A stretch of 64,000 nt of DNA from Acidipila sp. EB88 (GTDB lineage: Bacteria; Acidobacteriota; Terriglobia; Terriglobales; Acidobacteriaceae). Below the pieces are notes generated by a model that was not told the origin of the DNA, did no database searches, and worked only from the letters and a program-made list of their open reading frames with translations. Position 1 is the stretch's first letter; every line of letters starts with the position of its first letter. A program made the position numbers and the translations under genes. Location of the stretch: assembly GCF_003858395.1 (NCBI RefSeq), contig NZ_QWEV01000005.1:3844001-3908000 (forward strand). The letters are read 5' to 3'. Shown here in pieces: positions 18,851 to 28,536 of this stretch.

Positions 18851-19573
18851 CTAGTAAGGCTTCTCTGGCTCTTGGACGTAAGGCATACCGAACTCGTTGG
18901 AGTGTTGGATAGCATCTTTGCGGCTGATCGGCGCCTTCAGGTCCCTGAGATCGGTCCTACCGGGAGCTAGATGCAGCTGCTGACTCAACCTGCTGAGCGC
19001 CATTTGAGGCACACCTTCAATCCAGAAGTTGAGACTGTAGTCACCAGGCGGGATATCGCGAAGATCGACTGCGTTGCTGGCGTCGGCCAGCGCATACAGG
19101 GGCGTGGAGAGTGCTAGCACAACCGCGCTCATCTCAGGATGGATGTTGCAGAAGATATAGGAAACGCCTACGCGTGAAAACGTCACGGACTTGCTAGAGC
19201 CTGCTTCGTAGAGGCCGAGGTCGAAGCGCTTGCCATCAAAAAGCGAGAAGACGTTATGAAAGAACGGGTCGGCGTTGGGGAACTGAACGACGCTCCCTGC
19301 CGGGATGACTTGCAGGTGCGGCAGGAAGGTCCGTTTTTTCTGCAGCAGTGTGTACGGGCCATGCGGCAAAAATGGCCGCGCTGGGGTTCCTTCCAGTGGC
19401 ATGAGCCACACCGCCGCCGGTACGCTCGACTGAGGACTGCCGTTTGGTGACACGATCCGCAGGTGCAGCTCGGCCGAAGAGGCGGCCAATGTGCGGCTCT
19501 GTGCAGCGGCCATTGGCGCTGGCAGGCACAAGGAGGAAACCAGCAACCACGGGATAAGTAGCCTGCCCATCAA
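18851..19573 (-). CDS. Periplasmic cupredoxin-like protein
   Basis: A 240-residue exported protein (signal peptide ending at AAAQS) with a type-1 copper site: His in NADPFFHNVFS, and Cys, His and Met in FCNIHPEMSAVV. It resembles the plastocyanin-like proteins often annotated as methylamine utilisation proteins; a C-terminal segment (DIPPGDYSLNFWIEG) has a carboxypeptidase-regulatory look. It is the last gene of a leftward unit and overlaps the porin-like gene by ATGA (19570-19573). Electron transfer or copper handling in the periplasm is inferred from the ligands. Confidence 0.8.
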   Translation of the reverse strand: MMGRLLIPWLLVSSLCLPAPMAAAQSRTLAASSAELHLRIVSPNGSPQSSVPAAVWLMPLEGTPARPFLPHGPYTLLQKKRTFLPHLQVIPAGSVVQFPNADPFFHNVFSLFDGKRFDLGLYEAGSSKSVTFSRVGVSYIFCNIHPEMSAVVLALSTPLYALADASNAVDLRDIPPGDYSLNFWIEGVPQMALSRLSQQLHLAPGRTDLRDLKAPISRKDAIQHSNEFGMPYVQEPEKPY

Positions 19574-21225
19574 AAGCGGTATCCTGCGCCGAGCCCGATG
19601 ACGTTGCTGGCTGCGGCACCACCATCGATCGGTGAGCTTACCAGGTGACGGAACTCGATGGAAAAGAGTACGTAGGTGCTCGGGCTGTAGATCACGTTGC
19701 TAGTGTAGGTTTGATTTCTCGCGAGCGAGTTATAGATCGTTCCGCCCGGCTCCGCGTAGCGTCGCAGTTCGCTGGCAAAAGCGTCGTCAATGCCGAGAGC
19801 CACGTTCCATTCGAACCTCTCGCTTACCCGTTCTTTAAGCTGAGCCCAGCCGCCAACATCGCTGAGAGGATAGTAGTATGCGCTGCCTGAGGTCTGGCCC
19901 ACGGAGTAGGTGAGGTCCTTGTATGCACCACCGCCCAGTCCGCCCAGTGCCTGCCCCCGGTAGAAGCTCCCGCTGAGCGAGAATGCCAAGGGCAGCTGCA
20001 AACGCCCATCGAGGGTTCCAGCCCAGGCATTGAACCGGTGGCCGTTAGGGTCAAGATGAGGCGCGAAGTATTCGCCGAACCCGATATGGCTGCCTTGCTC
20101 AGGTGTAGTGGACCTAAGGAGTGCGACTCGGGCTTCCAGACCGGGCCAGCGACTTCGCTCCGCCAATGATGGCGCCTGCCCCTGCATCACCGCGGTCGTC
20201 GTCACCGCAGGAAGCGGCGCATCGCCGACATCGATGAGTCCTGCCTGCAACCGGAGGTCGCGGGAGCGGGCGAAGGGGACATCCCGTGTGACGCCGAGTT
20301 GGGGATTCCACGTCCACAGGTTGCCCGACCAGGCCAGCGCAGGTTCAGCGACCGCAGTGAGAGAGGTTGGCGAGTCAGGGCTGAACAGTGGTTTGTCCAG
20401 GGAGAAGAAAGCCTCGGTATGCGCCCACTGGAGGCCGGCATGTGCGGTGCGCAGCCTGAGGAAGGTGGCGTTGCTGCTGTAGTAGCCCGCATAGTTGGGT
20501 GTAGCGGCGCTGCTGGGTTGCGACTCGCCGCTGAAGTCGACGCGGAGTTCGGCCGAGCTGCGCGCGCCGAAAACATGGGGCCCCTGCGCATTGATGCCCA
20601 GCACGGTTTGCCGGACGGAGGCACCGGTGCTGCCCGCGCCCGGCAACGCAAGCGTGGGGGTCGGAGCTACATCGACGTTCCGTGTATTTACGAAGCCATT
20701 CAGCAAAAGCATGCCCGTGATGCGCACCGGATACTTCGACTCACTCTCCACCTTGCTTTGCTCATGCGCCGCAATCTGCGCCTGCTGCATCTCCTGGCGT
20801 TCGCGCAGGTCATCCACCGCTTTTGCGAGTGCGGCCGCCTCGGGGCTCTGCGCCTCCTGCGGATCCGCACCTGATGCTGCATCTGTGCCAGCACTATACC
20901 TGCCCGCAGGCGCCGTGCCGGCGGAACCGTGCAGCGCCATCTGCTGACGAAGCCCGGACAGCTGTTGCTGAATCTGTTGCAGCTGTTGTTGTGATTGCTC
21001 GAGCTGGGCTTGCGCGTGCTCCATGGCCCGGGTCAACAACTGCACCTGCACCGCCAGGTTGCTGCTGTCAACCTGGTTTGCGGCCTGCGCATGCATCACC
21101 TGCGCTGGCATACCCACCGCAAGCGGCGATAGCAAAGGCAACCAGAAAGAGAGCGACAGCGAACGCAGCCATACCCACTTGTTACGCAAGGCGGACTCCC
21201 TTCGACTAGTTCTGAAACTTCTCAT
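19570..21225 (-). CDS. Outer-membrane porin-like protein with coiled-coil N-terminus
   Basis: A 551-residue exported protein. After a signal region (SFWLPLLSPLAVGMPAQ) comes a Gln-rich coiled coil (QSQQQLQQIQQQLSGLRQQM), a linker with a second heptad stretch, and a predicted beta-barrel of alternating aromatic strands ending in VIGLGAGYRF with the terminal Phe of outer-membrane proteins. The layout resembles trimeric porins with an N-terminal periplasmic coiled coil (DcaP-like). It overlaps the kinase upstream and the cupredoxin downstream by ATGA each, so it belongs to the same unit. The transported substrate is unknown. Confidence 0.7.
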   Translation of the reverse strand: MRSFRTSRRESALRNKWVWLRSLSLSFWLPLLSPLAVGMPAQVMHAQAANQVDSSNLAVQVQLLTRAMEHAQAQLEQSQQQLQQIQQQLSGLRQQMALHGSAGTAPAGRYSAGTDAASGADPQEAQSPEAAALAKAVDDLRERQEMQQAQIAAHEQSKVESESKYPVRITGMLLLNGFVNTRNVDVAPTPTLALPGAGSTGASVRQTVLGINAQGPHVFGARSSAELRVDFSGESQPSSAATPNYAGYYSSNATFLRLRTAHAGLQWAHTEAFFSLDKPLFSPDSPTSLTAVAEPALAWSGNLWTWNPQLGVTRDVPFARSRDLRLQAGLIDVGDAPLPAVTTTAVMQGQAPSLAERSRWPGLEARVALLRSTTPEQGSHIGFGEYFAPHLDPNGHRFNAWAGTLDGRLQLPLAFSLSGSFYRGQALGGLGGGAYKDLTYSVGQTSGSAYYYPLSDVGGWAQLKERVSERFEWNVALGIDDAFASELRRYAEPGGTIYNSLARNQTYTSNVIYSPSTYVLFSIEFRHLVSSPIDGGAAASNVIGLGAGYRF

Positions 21226-23099
21226 AGCCGGTGACCTGATCGCTGCGAGGCAGCGCTGGGTGAAGCAGGGTCGTCGTCATGTTGAAGAACACGCGCTACC
21301 TTAAGTTGAAAGATCGTTTCGCCCGGGACGCTCCGCAACAGAGTGACGCCTCCACCGTGCTCCACCGCGATGCGGTGCGCCAGGGTGAGGCCGAGGCCAG
21401 TTCCCTTTTGCTTGCCTTCGCTTACGAAAGGGTCGAACAGGCTCTCACGGATCCCCTCCGGCACCCCGATTCCGTTGTCTTTGACATACACAGAGAGGTA
21501 CTGAGGCTGCACCTCAAGGGTGACTTCTACCATAGCGCTGTTGCCCACGATCCGGGCTGCCTGGCACGCATTCAGCAGCAGGTTCAGAAGAGCCCGCTCG
21601 ATCTGCTTCGCGTCGACAAAAGCCGCAGTGTTGGTTGGTTCCCCGAGATGCGCGATGAGCTTGACCCCCTGCGAATCGGGGTGCGCACGCAGCAGCGTCG
21701 TTGCACTCTCAAGTAAGGTCGTCACTAGCTCGGGCGAACTCCGCAAGCTCTTGCCGGTACGACTGAAGGTCAACAGGGATTCGATCATGTCCGTGGTTCC
21801 AAGCACCGCGGTGCGGATGTCGGCAAAGATCTCTTCCCTTTCTTCGAGCGAGAGGCGGTCGGAGGCTAGGAACTCTGCATTAGCGTAAACCGCCGCGAGA
21901 TAATGGCGCAGATCGTGCGACACCGAGCTTGCCATGCGCCCGATGGTTGCGAGCCGTTCGGACTCAAGCCGCGCCCGGTTGGCCTGCTCGATCTCTGCGC
22001 ACATAGCGGCAAAGGCTTCGCTGAGCTGTCGCACCTCACGGGTGCCGTGCCGGGGAATGCGAAAATCCGTGTCGCCCAGGCCAAAGGCGCGAACGCCGGT
22101 GGATAACTCTTCCAGCGGACGTGTGAGAAGCCGAGAAAGAATGATCATCAGCACTGTGCCTGAAAAGAGAGCCAGCAGCCCGGTGCTCAGGATGGTGCGA
22201 TCAACGCGTACGATCCAGCGCTCAGCAGGCTCTAACGATTTGAGGACGACCAGTTGCAGGGGTAATGTGGCCTGTGGGGAAAGATCTTCGACAGCGGAGA
22301 GGAATCGGGCCCGGGCGAGGCGGACCATGTGCGGGTTCGTACTGGCGCCCGGAGTAACTGGTGCGGCTATGAGGGCCGCCTCGTCAGCCGCGTTCAACGT
22401 ACTCGCAACAACCCGTCCACCGCTGAGAAACGTGGCCTCGACACTGGTCGGCTGGCTGATCTGCCGCACAGCACGGTCGATGGACAGTCCGCTGATGACG
22501 TAGCCCAGCAAGGTCCCTGCTTCGTCGCTGCCGAAGTACAGAGCCTTGGCAGAACAGGCGTAGAGCGACGTGCCGTGGATGAGGTAGTGCTTCCCGGGCG
22601 AGGAGATGAGCGACCGGATCGCGGCACGCATGGATTCGTCCGCGGCAGCGTTCCTGGCGTAAGCGACGATCGTGCGGCCGCCCGGGTCGGCGAGCGCGAA
22701 CAGGTCATCGCCACTTAGCTGCCAGAAATCGGTGGCACCGTCCTGGATCGTCAGGTCGTCGCCGCTCGTCATGAGCGCTTTCAGGGTCGGCAGCTCGGCA
22801 AGTAGTGCATTCTCCCGCTCAAGGGCCGAGAGGCGCTCGGCCTGCAGGTTGTGAAAGGCCACTACCGAGTGGCTTAGGTCATGCGAGAGATCATCAGTGA
22901 CTTGGGCGCGCAGACGTTGACGGATGAGGAACAGGCACATGGCCGTGACAGTGACGGTGACGATGGCCATGGCAAGGACGAGCAGCACCTGCGTGCGGAT
23001 TCCCGGGCGAGCGTGTGGAGTGCTTCCAAGGGTGCGCAACTCCGCGGAGGTAGACCGCGCAAGCAGGCGCTCAGGGAACAAACTTGTATCCTGCGCCAT
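21222..23099 (-). CDS. Membrane sensor histidine kinase
   Basis: A 625-residue kinase: TM1 at about 35-57, a periplasmic sensing domain of about 250 residues, TM2 at about 310-335, a HAMP linker (SRLLTRPLEELSTGVRAFGL), a phospho-acceptor helix with SVSHDLRHYLAAVY, and an ATPase domain with the N box (LNLLLNACQAA), G1 (DNGIGVPEG) and G2 (GTGLGLTLAHRIA). The H box is a variant lacking the usual Pro. Its start lies inside the 3' end of the response-regulator gene (overlap 23071-23099). It probably controls the porin and copper genes downstream in the same unit. Confidence 0.9.
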   Translation of the reverse strand: MAQDTSLFPERLLARSTSAELRTLGSTPHARPGIRTQVLLVLAMAIVTVTVTAMCLFLIRQRLRAQVTDDLSHDLSHSVVAFHNLQAERLSALERENALLAELPTLKALMTSGDDLTIQDGATDFWQLSGDDLFALADPGGRTIVAYARNAAADESMRAAIRSLISSPGKHYLIHGTSLYACSAKALYFGSDEAGTLLGYVISGLSIDRAVRQISQPTSVEATFLSGGRVVASTLNAADEAALIAAPVTPGASTNPHMVRLARARFLSAVEDLSPQATLPLQLVVLKSLEPAERWIVRVDRTILSTGLLALFSGTVLMIILSRLLTRPLEELSTGVRAFGLGDTDFRIPRHGTREVRQLSEAFAAMCAEIEQANRARLESERLATIGRMASSVSHDLRHYLAAVYANAEFLASDRLSLEEREEIFADIRTAVLGTTDMIESLLTFSRTGKSLRSSPELVTTLLESATTLLRAHPDSQGVKLIAHLGEPTNTAAFVDAKQIERALLNLLLNACQAARIVGNSAMVEVTLEVQPQYLSVYVKDNGIGVPEGIRESLFDPFVSEGKQKGTGLGLTLAHRIAVEHGGGVTLLRSVPGETIFQLKVARVLQHDDDPASPSAASQRSGHRL

Positions 23100-23811
23100 A
23101 GATCGTAAGGAGGTGCTTGGGCGTGGCGGGATCGGTTTCGAGCTTTTGCCGGAGCTTCAGGATCTGGTTGTCCACGGTGCGTGTTGTCGGATAGGCGTTA
23201 TAGCCCCAGACTTCATTCAGAAGCACTTCCCGCGTGAGCACGCGGTGCAGGTTCTCCGTAAAGAACTTCAGCAGCTTGAACTCGTGGGCGGTGAGCACCA
23301 CAGGCGTGCCACTGCGCCAGGCTGTCATGCTCTTGAAGTCGACCTCGCAGCTGCCAAAGCGGAAGGTGCTTGCGACGGGCGGCTTTCTCTGTCGCCGGAT
23401 CGCTGCCTGCACGCGCGCCATCAACTCGCGCGGGCTGTAGGGTTTGGTCACGTAGTCATCGGCGCCAAGCTCGAGCAGCAGAACCTTGTCCACGACCTCG
23501 CTGATGGCGCTCAGGATGATAACGGGTGTTTGGCTCGAGATGCTCTTGAGTGTCTGGCAAAGCTCCCGCCCGGAGATTCCAGGCAGGATGAGGTCCAGCA
23601 CGACTGCAATCGGCCGCTCGCTGCGAAACAGCTCGAGACCTGTGTGACCATCGCCGGCGACAACCACGGCGTAGCGTTCGTCCACAAAGATCTTTCGAAG
23701 AACTTTCTGCATGCGCGGATCGTCTTCAATCACCAGAATCGTGCCGAGGTTCTCTGGTTGTGCGGGTGCAGGGTCCAGTACGTACTCACTCGTTTCAATA
23801 TCCATGGTCAT
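23071..23811 (-). CDS. OmpR-type response regulator
   Basis: A 246-residue two-domain regulator. The receiver has ILVIEDDPRM, the phospho-Asp in VVLDLILPGISG and the Lys in YVTKPYSPREL; the C-terminal winged helix contains LTAHEFKLLKFFTENLHRVL and DNQILKLRQKLE. The start at 23811 is chosen because AAAGGG lies upstream; the frame is open a further 32 codons. It is the first gene of the two-component/porin/cupredoxin unit and lies 100 nt downstream of the O-antigen polymerase gene, so read-through from the polysaccharide operon is possible. Confidence 0.92.
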   Translation of the reverse strand: MTMDIETSEYVLDPAPAQPENLGTILVIEDDPRMQKVLRKIFVDERYAVVVAGDGHTGLELFRSERPIAVVLDLILPGISGRELCQTLKSISSQTPVIILSAISEVVDKVLLLELGADDYVTKPYSPRELMARVQAAIRRQRKPPVASTFRFGSCEVDFKSMTAWRSGTPVVLTAHEFKLLKFFTENLHRVLTREVLLNEVWGYNAYPTTRTVDNQILKLRQKLETDPATPKHLLTIYGAGYKFVP

Positions 23812-23910
23812 GGGTAACCCTTTCCCATTCTGTTTGATCCGTCTGTCGACGCGCCAGTGAAAACTCGACAAATACACGCCGCATGACGATTGCAGTGTGG
23901 GCGGCACAGG

Positions 23911-25209
23911 TCAGATCGTCGGCAAAGCGTGTGCTGCCGGGGTTGTGGCCCGTCGAAGTGCTGGCGACGCTGACTCGCTGCCAGCTCTTTGAGCCTGCAC
24001 AAGCAGGCCGGTCATCGTAACGGTCCATACCGGCAGCAGCAGGTCAAATGCGTCTGCCACCGCAAGGCCCCGGACTACCACAAACACCACCATGCACGCC
24101 CAAATGACTCTGGATGCTGGCGAACCCATCCGCCGTATGTTGCGGAAGAGCGCGCCGTACACGCCACAAAGCACGAGCAGCCCTACCGCACCGTACGAAT
24201 AGAGCTGCTCCAGCAGCTCATTCTCGGCGTGCCTTGCCTCAAATGTGCCAAATGCCGGAACCACGTTCCACATGGAGTCGAAGCCATGCCCGATCCAAGG
24301 GCTTTCCAGCACACCGGCGGCGGCAAACGTCCAGATCGCGGTGCGTCCAGTGAGGGTTTCGGCCTGATTGCCATTGGTGGTATAGAAGTCGTAGTACGCC
24401 TTGAAGAGTCCCCAGAAGATGAGTGCCGCCGCGATTGCCCCGATGGTCAGCCACTTCTTTGTGCGGCGACTCATAGCATTATCGCTGAGGACGAGGTAAA
24501 TCTCCGCTACCAGGAAGGCCGTGATGGTGGACTTGCTGAGGCTGCGAAGGATCGTCAGCACGAGAAACAAAGTGGCAACTCCCCACCTTGCCTGCCGGGT
24601 GCGCATGAGGTATTGCGCGAAGACGACGGCAAAGACGCACACGTTGCAGATGGAGTTGGAGTTGAAGTAGTCTTCGTCGCCAAGCCGAAGATCGTACTGG
24701 GTCGGCATCAACCAGCCGCATAAAGCGATCAGGCAGCCACCACAGATGTAGCCTTCCATCAGGGACGCCGCGGTGTCCTCGACGTTGCCAGAGCGCAGAA
24801 GCAGCAACACGGTTGTAACATCGGCGGCGGTACCGCACCAGTACAGGAGTGAGGTAGCGAGACTGCCGGTCTCGCTCCACAGCAGGCTACTCGCCGAGAA
24901 GGCGAGGAACACGAGCACCCATCGCACGCTCGACGGCCGCAGTATCGAACGCCAGCCATGGTCACTGCCACCGAGCGTAGTGAGCGCAACAAGGAAGAGG
25001 AGCAGGAAGCCGAGGCCCAGTTTGGCCCCGGCAGCAGCCTGCGGTGAGAGCCCGAACACACGAACGCAGAGGAGTGTGGTGGCGAGACGCAGGGCGAAAA
25101 AGAAGCCCGCAATGGCAGCCATGTCCCGTGCTCCAGACAGGCCTGCCAGCGTGCTTACTGCTTCGCGCTTGTGCTCGCTGTTATGCATGCCCCTCATACC
25201 ATTGGCCAT
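23911..25209 (-). CDS. O-antigen polymerase/ligase-like membrane protein
   Basis: A 432-residue integral membrane protein with about ten hydrophobic helices and the large periplasmic loop of the Wzy/WaaL family (TLTGRTAIWTFAAAGVLESP, then GHGFDSMWNV and HAENELLEQLYSYGAVGLL). It would polymerise flipped repeat units at the periplasmic face. It lies 18 nt after the cytochrome c gene, so a polysaccharide gene and two redox genes share one transcript. ATG 25209 is used; two more Met codons follow within 8 residues. Confidence 0.85.
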   Translation of the reverse strand: MANGMRGMHNSEHKREAVSTLAGLSGARDMAAIAGFFFALRLATTLLCVRVFGLSPQAAAGAKLGLGFLLLFLVALTTLGGSDHGWRSILRPSSVRWVLVFLAFSASSLLWSETGSLATSLLYWCGTAADVTTVLLLLRSGNVEDTAASLMEGYICGGCLIALCGWLMPTQYDLRLGDEDYFNSNSICNVCVFAVVFAQYLMRTRQARWGVATLFLVLTILRSLSKSTITAFLVAEIYLVLSDNAMSRRTKKWLTIGAIAAALIFWGLFKAYYDFYTTNGNQAETLTGRTAIWTFAAAGVLESPWIGHGFDSMWNVVPAFGTFEARHAENELLEQLYSYGAVGLLVLCGVYGALFRNIRRMGSPASRVIWACMVVFVVVRGLAVADAFDLLLPVWTVTMTGLLVQAQRAGSESASPALRRATTPAAHALPTI

Positions 25210-25227
25210 TTCGGGCGAATGCCCTCG

Positions 25228-25707
25228 TCAATGCGTGTACATATCAGGAACACCCTGGCTGCCCAACTTGGGGAGATGGCGCAGGAAGATCACGATGGAC
25301 CAGAGTTCGTCGTCGCTGAGCGTACCCTTGGAGCTCGGCATACCCGAGGGTCGAATGCCGTAGTCGAGGATGTACTTGAGCTGCCCATCGGTGTAACTCT
25401 GCACCTCTGCCGAGGCCAGTGACGGAACCGGCGGGGAAAGATGAGTGGCAAAGGGAACGCCGGTGTTCTGCCCGTCTGCACCGTGGCATGCGACGCAGTA
25501 GTGCGAGAATGCCTCTTTGCCATCCTGCCAGCTGTCATGCGTGTACTGCTGTGGGTTGCGCTGGCTTGCATTGCGAATAAAGATATGGTGTTTGGCGAAG
25601 GTGGCAGTCCTTGTCTCAAGGCCACTCGGAGCATCGGCCTTGCAGCCAGACAGGGCTGCCACGAGGCACAGAGCGGACAAAGCTCCCCTCGCGAACTGCA
25701 TTATCAA
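25228..25707 (-). CDS. Mono-haem cytochrome c lipoprotein
   Basis: A 159-residue exported protein with a lipobox-like sequence (LSALCLVAALSGCKAD), a single haem site CVACH near residue 73, and a candidate distal Met in IRPSGMPSSKG. The fold matches class I cytochromes of the cbb3-oxidase subunit type. It overlaps the CuA-like gene upstream by ATGA (25704-25707), pointing to a joint electron-transfer role at the periplasmic face. Confidence 0.88.
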   Translation of the reverse strand: MIMQFARGALSALCLVAALSGCKADAPSGLETRTATFAKHHIFIRNASQRNPQQYTHDSWQDGKEAFSHYCVACHGADGQNTGVPFATHLSPPVPSLASAEVQSYTDGQLKYILDYGIRPSGMPSSKGTLSDDELWSIVIFLRHLPKLGSQGVPDMYTH

Positions 25708-26069
25708 TCCACCACGTGCAGAGTCATTGTCATCTCGCCATGACCTGAACCGCAGAACACAGAACAGTGTCCTACAAAGTCGCCTGTTTTGTCCGGCGTA
25801 AGCGGCAGTTCGGCAGTGCCACCCTTGCCGACCTTGACATTGAGGTTGAGCTCGCGGAAGCGGAGGCCATGCGCGACATCCGCACTCTTAATGACGAGCA
25901 CCACAGGCTCGCCCTTTTTGAGCGTGACCGTTCCCGGATCGAAGGCAAATTTCTTTGCCGTGATCTCGATGCGTTTGGGAGCTGCCTGCGCCTTGACCTT
26001 GTGAGTCGAGAACAGTCCTGCAGTGAAGACCCCGGCAAGCAGAACCAGCAACACAAATCTAGCTTTCAT
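25704..26069 (-). CDS. Stand-alone CuA-type cupredoxin (COX2-like)
   Basis: A 121-residue exported protein with a signal peptide and the full CuA ligand set seen in cytochrome oxidase subunit II: His in DVAHGLRF, then CSVFCGSGHGEM near the C-terminus (two Cys, His, Met). There are no oxidase membrane helices or catalytic-subunit genes nearby. It starts after AAGGA and overlaps the cytochrome c gene. Likely it passes electrons to or from that cytochrome; the terminal partner is not visible. Confidence 0.85.
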   Translation of the reverse strand: MKARFVLLVLLAGVFTAGLFSTHKVKAQAAPKRIEITAKKFAFDPGTVTLKKGEPVVLVIKSADVAHGLRFRELNLNVKVGKGGTAELPLTPDKTGDFVGHCSVFCGSGHGEMTMTLHVVD

Positions 26070-26280
26070 GAATATTCCTTAAACCTGTATGTGTAGTTAA
26101 ACGAGTGACCTGCTCAGGCCTTCTAGGGTGCTCCTGTGCGTCCCGGAAACAACTTACCCGGCTGCTTTAGAGTAGGTGGCAGGCGGCCTTGCAGATGTCA
26201 TGGGTTGGTTAGCCAATTGTCAGGAGATTGTCTCAGCGTCGCTGTGATGCGCTTGCTTAGTGCGATCCCGCACCGCAGCG

Positions 26281-27159
26281 CTACAAGACGTGCTCGGTAG
26301 GTTGGGACTTCAGCAGCTGGCGCGTGATCTTCCACAGAAAGGCTGGGTTGTTGGTGAGGTAGCGGCGCCACAAGCGCCGGGGATCCTGCGCTAAGCGGTG
26401 ACACCACTGCAGGCCCGCGCGCTTGACCCACTCGGGACAGTCGCGTACACGACCCGTGTGGTAATCGAAAGCGGCGCCGACACCGACCAGAAGAGGCACA
26501 CCCAACCGATCCACATACTCAGCCATGAAGCGCTCTTGCTTGGGGGTACTGAGGCCCACCCACAGGATATGTGGCCTGCAACTGCGCAGTTGCGCAAGCA
26601 AAGCTTCTTCTTCGTACAGGTTCAGTGCGCGAAACGGTGGGGTATAGGTCCCGACGACCTGCAAGCCGGGAAACCGCGCCATGAGGCTTGCCTTCAGTTC
26701 CTCAGCCACGCCCGGCTGCCCACCGTAAAAGAAGTGGCGATAGTTTTTCTCGACTGACATCTGGCACATTTCCGCCATGAATCCCGGACCATAGACGCGG
26801 TCCATCTCGGAGAAGCCCTGCAATCGTCCTACCCAGGTCATCGGCATGCCGTCGGGCGTGTTGACGATCGCGTGGTTCAAGATAGCCCGCAACTTCTGAT
26901 CTTTCTGCGCTTCCATTACGCCGTGCACCCCGGTCACGCAGATGTACCCGGGACGCCCACGTTCAATCCATCGCTGGGACAGTTCCAGTGCACGGCGCAT
27001 GTCAATGGCGGAGACATGGATGCCGAGCACATCGGCATGCGCATGCTTGCACAACTCCTGCGACGGATCGAGGCATTTTTGCTGGCTGGAGGGCAGCGTA
27101 CTGTCGCGCTCATGCGTGATGGTCTCAACCTTGTAATCGAGAGAAAGTGTGTTCTGCAT
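26281..27159 (-). CDS. WecB/TagA/CpsF-family glycosyltransferase
   Basis: A 292-residue cytoplasmic GT26-type transferase that adds a sugar such as N-acetylmannosamine or its uronic acid to an undecaprenyl-linked acceptor. Family marks: VTGVHGVMEAQ and NTPDGMPMTWVGRLQG at the N-terminal half, VGVGAAFDYHTGRVRDCPEW in the middle and QDPRRLWRRYLTNNPAF near the end. AGGAGG precedes ATG 27159. It continues the leftward polysaccharide operon after a 180-nt gap. Confidence 0.9.
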   Translation of the reverse strand: MQNTLSLDYKVETITHERDSTLPSSQQKCLDPSQELCKHAHADVLGIHVSAIDMRRALELSQRWIERGRPGYICVTGVHGVMEAQKDQKLRAILNHAIVNTPDGMPMTWVGRLQGFSEMDRVYGPGFMAEMCQMSVEKNYRHFFYGGQPGVAEELKASLMARFPGLQVVGTYTPPFRALNLYEEEALLAQLRSCRPHILWVGLSTPKQERFMAEYVDRLGVPLLVGVGAAFDYHTGRVRDCPEWVKRAGLQWCHRLAQDPRRLWRRYLTNNPAFLWKITRQLLKSQPTEHVL

Positions 27160-27339
27160 GGAATGCCTCCTGCGTCGTTGAGAGATGATGAAAGATTGTT
27201 GGAGCAGGGCAGCAATCCATGGGCTGCGCTGCGTGGTGTGTACTGGTTCTATACCGTAGCGCTCGGCATGAAGCGGCTCTGCGATGGGCCGTCGTGTACG
27301 TCTCTTCTCTGCCCGGTTCGGGTCTTGTCTGCTTTCACA

Positions 27340-28536
27340 TCAGGGCCCCTCGCTCGCAGCTACGCCGATAGGACTTGCTCTCTTTGCGGCTGTGCAAGCC
27401 CTGAAGCGTGAAGGTGCAGCCAAAAGCGTCTTGTAGAGCGCGAGGTACTGCCCGGCCAGGACGCCCGCAGAGAACTGAGGTAGTGGCAGGGGCGCTGGCA
27501 AAGGTTGTTGCAACAGACGCGGGATGGCGTCGCTAAAGCGCGCCTCGGCCCCGGCCCCTAACGGGACATACAGGCAGTGAGCGCCGGGATCAATCTCGCG
27601 AAAGGTTGCAATGTCAGAACAAGCAATGCGGCAACCAGCCAGGAGCGCTTCAGCGACTGGCAGTCCAAACCCTTCTGTTTCCGAGGGAGCAAGCAGCGCT
27701 TCGCAGTTGCGATAGCACCACTGCAACTCGGCATCACTGATTCCCTCGACAAATACGACGCGGTCTTCGAGATGCAGGGTCGTCACAAGCCTTTGAATCG
27801 TCTGCGTCTCTGGGCCGCGGATCCCGACGACGAGCAGCTTCATGCCTTGATCGACACTGCGCCGGGCGAGAAGGCAGTGCAGCACTCGCAGCAGCAATGG
27901 GATGTTCTTGTTTTTGCGATGCTGGGCGACCGTGAGCAGGAAGGGTTTGCCGCTCAATCCAAAGACGGGTGACGAGGTTGCGCAGGTATTCTCCGGCTCC
28001 ACGCAGTTGTAAATGCGGATCGCTTTTGCCCAGACCGATGCTGGCGTGTACTGCGGCAGGCGGCTGGCGGTCGTGTTCGAGACGCAAGCGATCGCGTCCA
28101 CACTGCGCAAACACTGTTGCAGGATCAGTTGATTGAACAGCACCTTGGGAAAGCCGAAGTTGCCGGGTATTTCATACGGGTAAACGTCGTGGAGCGTTAC
28201 CACGAGCGGACAAGCAAAGGCTGCAGACTGCACGGGCACCGGGAAGGCCAGGTGCATCACATCGGGCTGCAGCCGGCCTACAAGGTCAGGCAGGCGTTGG
28301 TAGTGCCAGAGATTGCGATCCACAAGGCTCTGCTTGACATCAGCGGTGTGGAGCTCGACGCGCGGCATCGTGGCCAGGTTGCTGTCCTCAACAGCAGCCC
28401 TCTGCCATGGACCGATCACGAAGTGCACCAACTCCACGTCAGGCAGCGAGATCAGGCAACGCGCGACATTGGCGGCATGTCTTTGCACGCCCGACATTTG
28501 GGATGAGAACTGTACCGCGGAGATGGCGACCTTCAC
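27340..28536 (-). CDS. Glycosyltransferase family 4
   Basis: A 398-residue GT-B transferase for polysaccharide assembly. It has the acceptor-domain start VKVAISAVQFSSQMSGVQRH, a linker with LTVAQHRKNKNIPLLLRVLH and the nucleotide-sugar site PSETEGFGLPVAEALLAGC. The GTG start at 28536 is chosen because GGAAGGAG lies 6-7 nt upstream and because it gives a GTGA overlap with the flippase stop; the longer open frame to 29505 is antisense-quality sequence inside the flippase gene. Confidence 0.9.
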   Translation of the reverse strand: MKVAISAVQFSSQMSGVQRHAANVARCLISLPDVELVHFVIGPWQRAAVEDSNLATMPRVELHTADVKQSLVDRNLWHYQRLPDLVGRLQPDVMHLAFPVPVQSAAFACPLVVTLHDVYPYEIPGNFGFPKVLFNQLILQQCLRSVDAIACVSNTTASRLPQYTPASVWAKAIRIYNCVEPENTCATSSPVFGLSGKPFLLTVAQHRKNKNIPLLLRVLHCLLARRSVDQGMKLLVVGIRGPETQTIQRLVTTLHLEDRVVFVEGISDAELQWCYRNCEALLAPSETEGFGLPVAEALLAGCRIACSDIATFREIDPGAHCLYVPLGAGAEARFSDAIPRLLQQPLPAPLPLPQFSAGVLAGQYLALYKTLLAAPSRFRACTAAKRASPIGVAASEGP

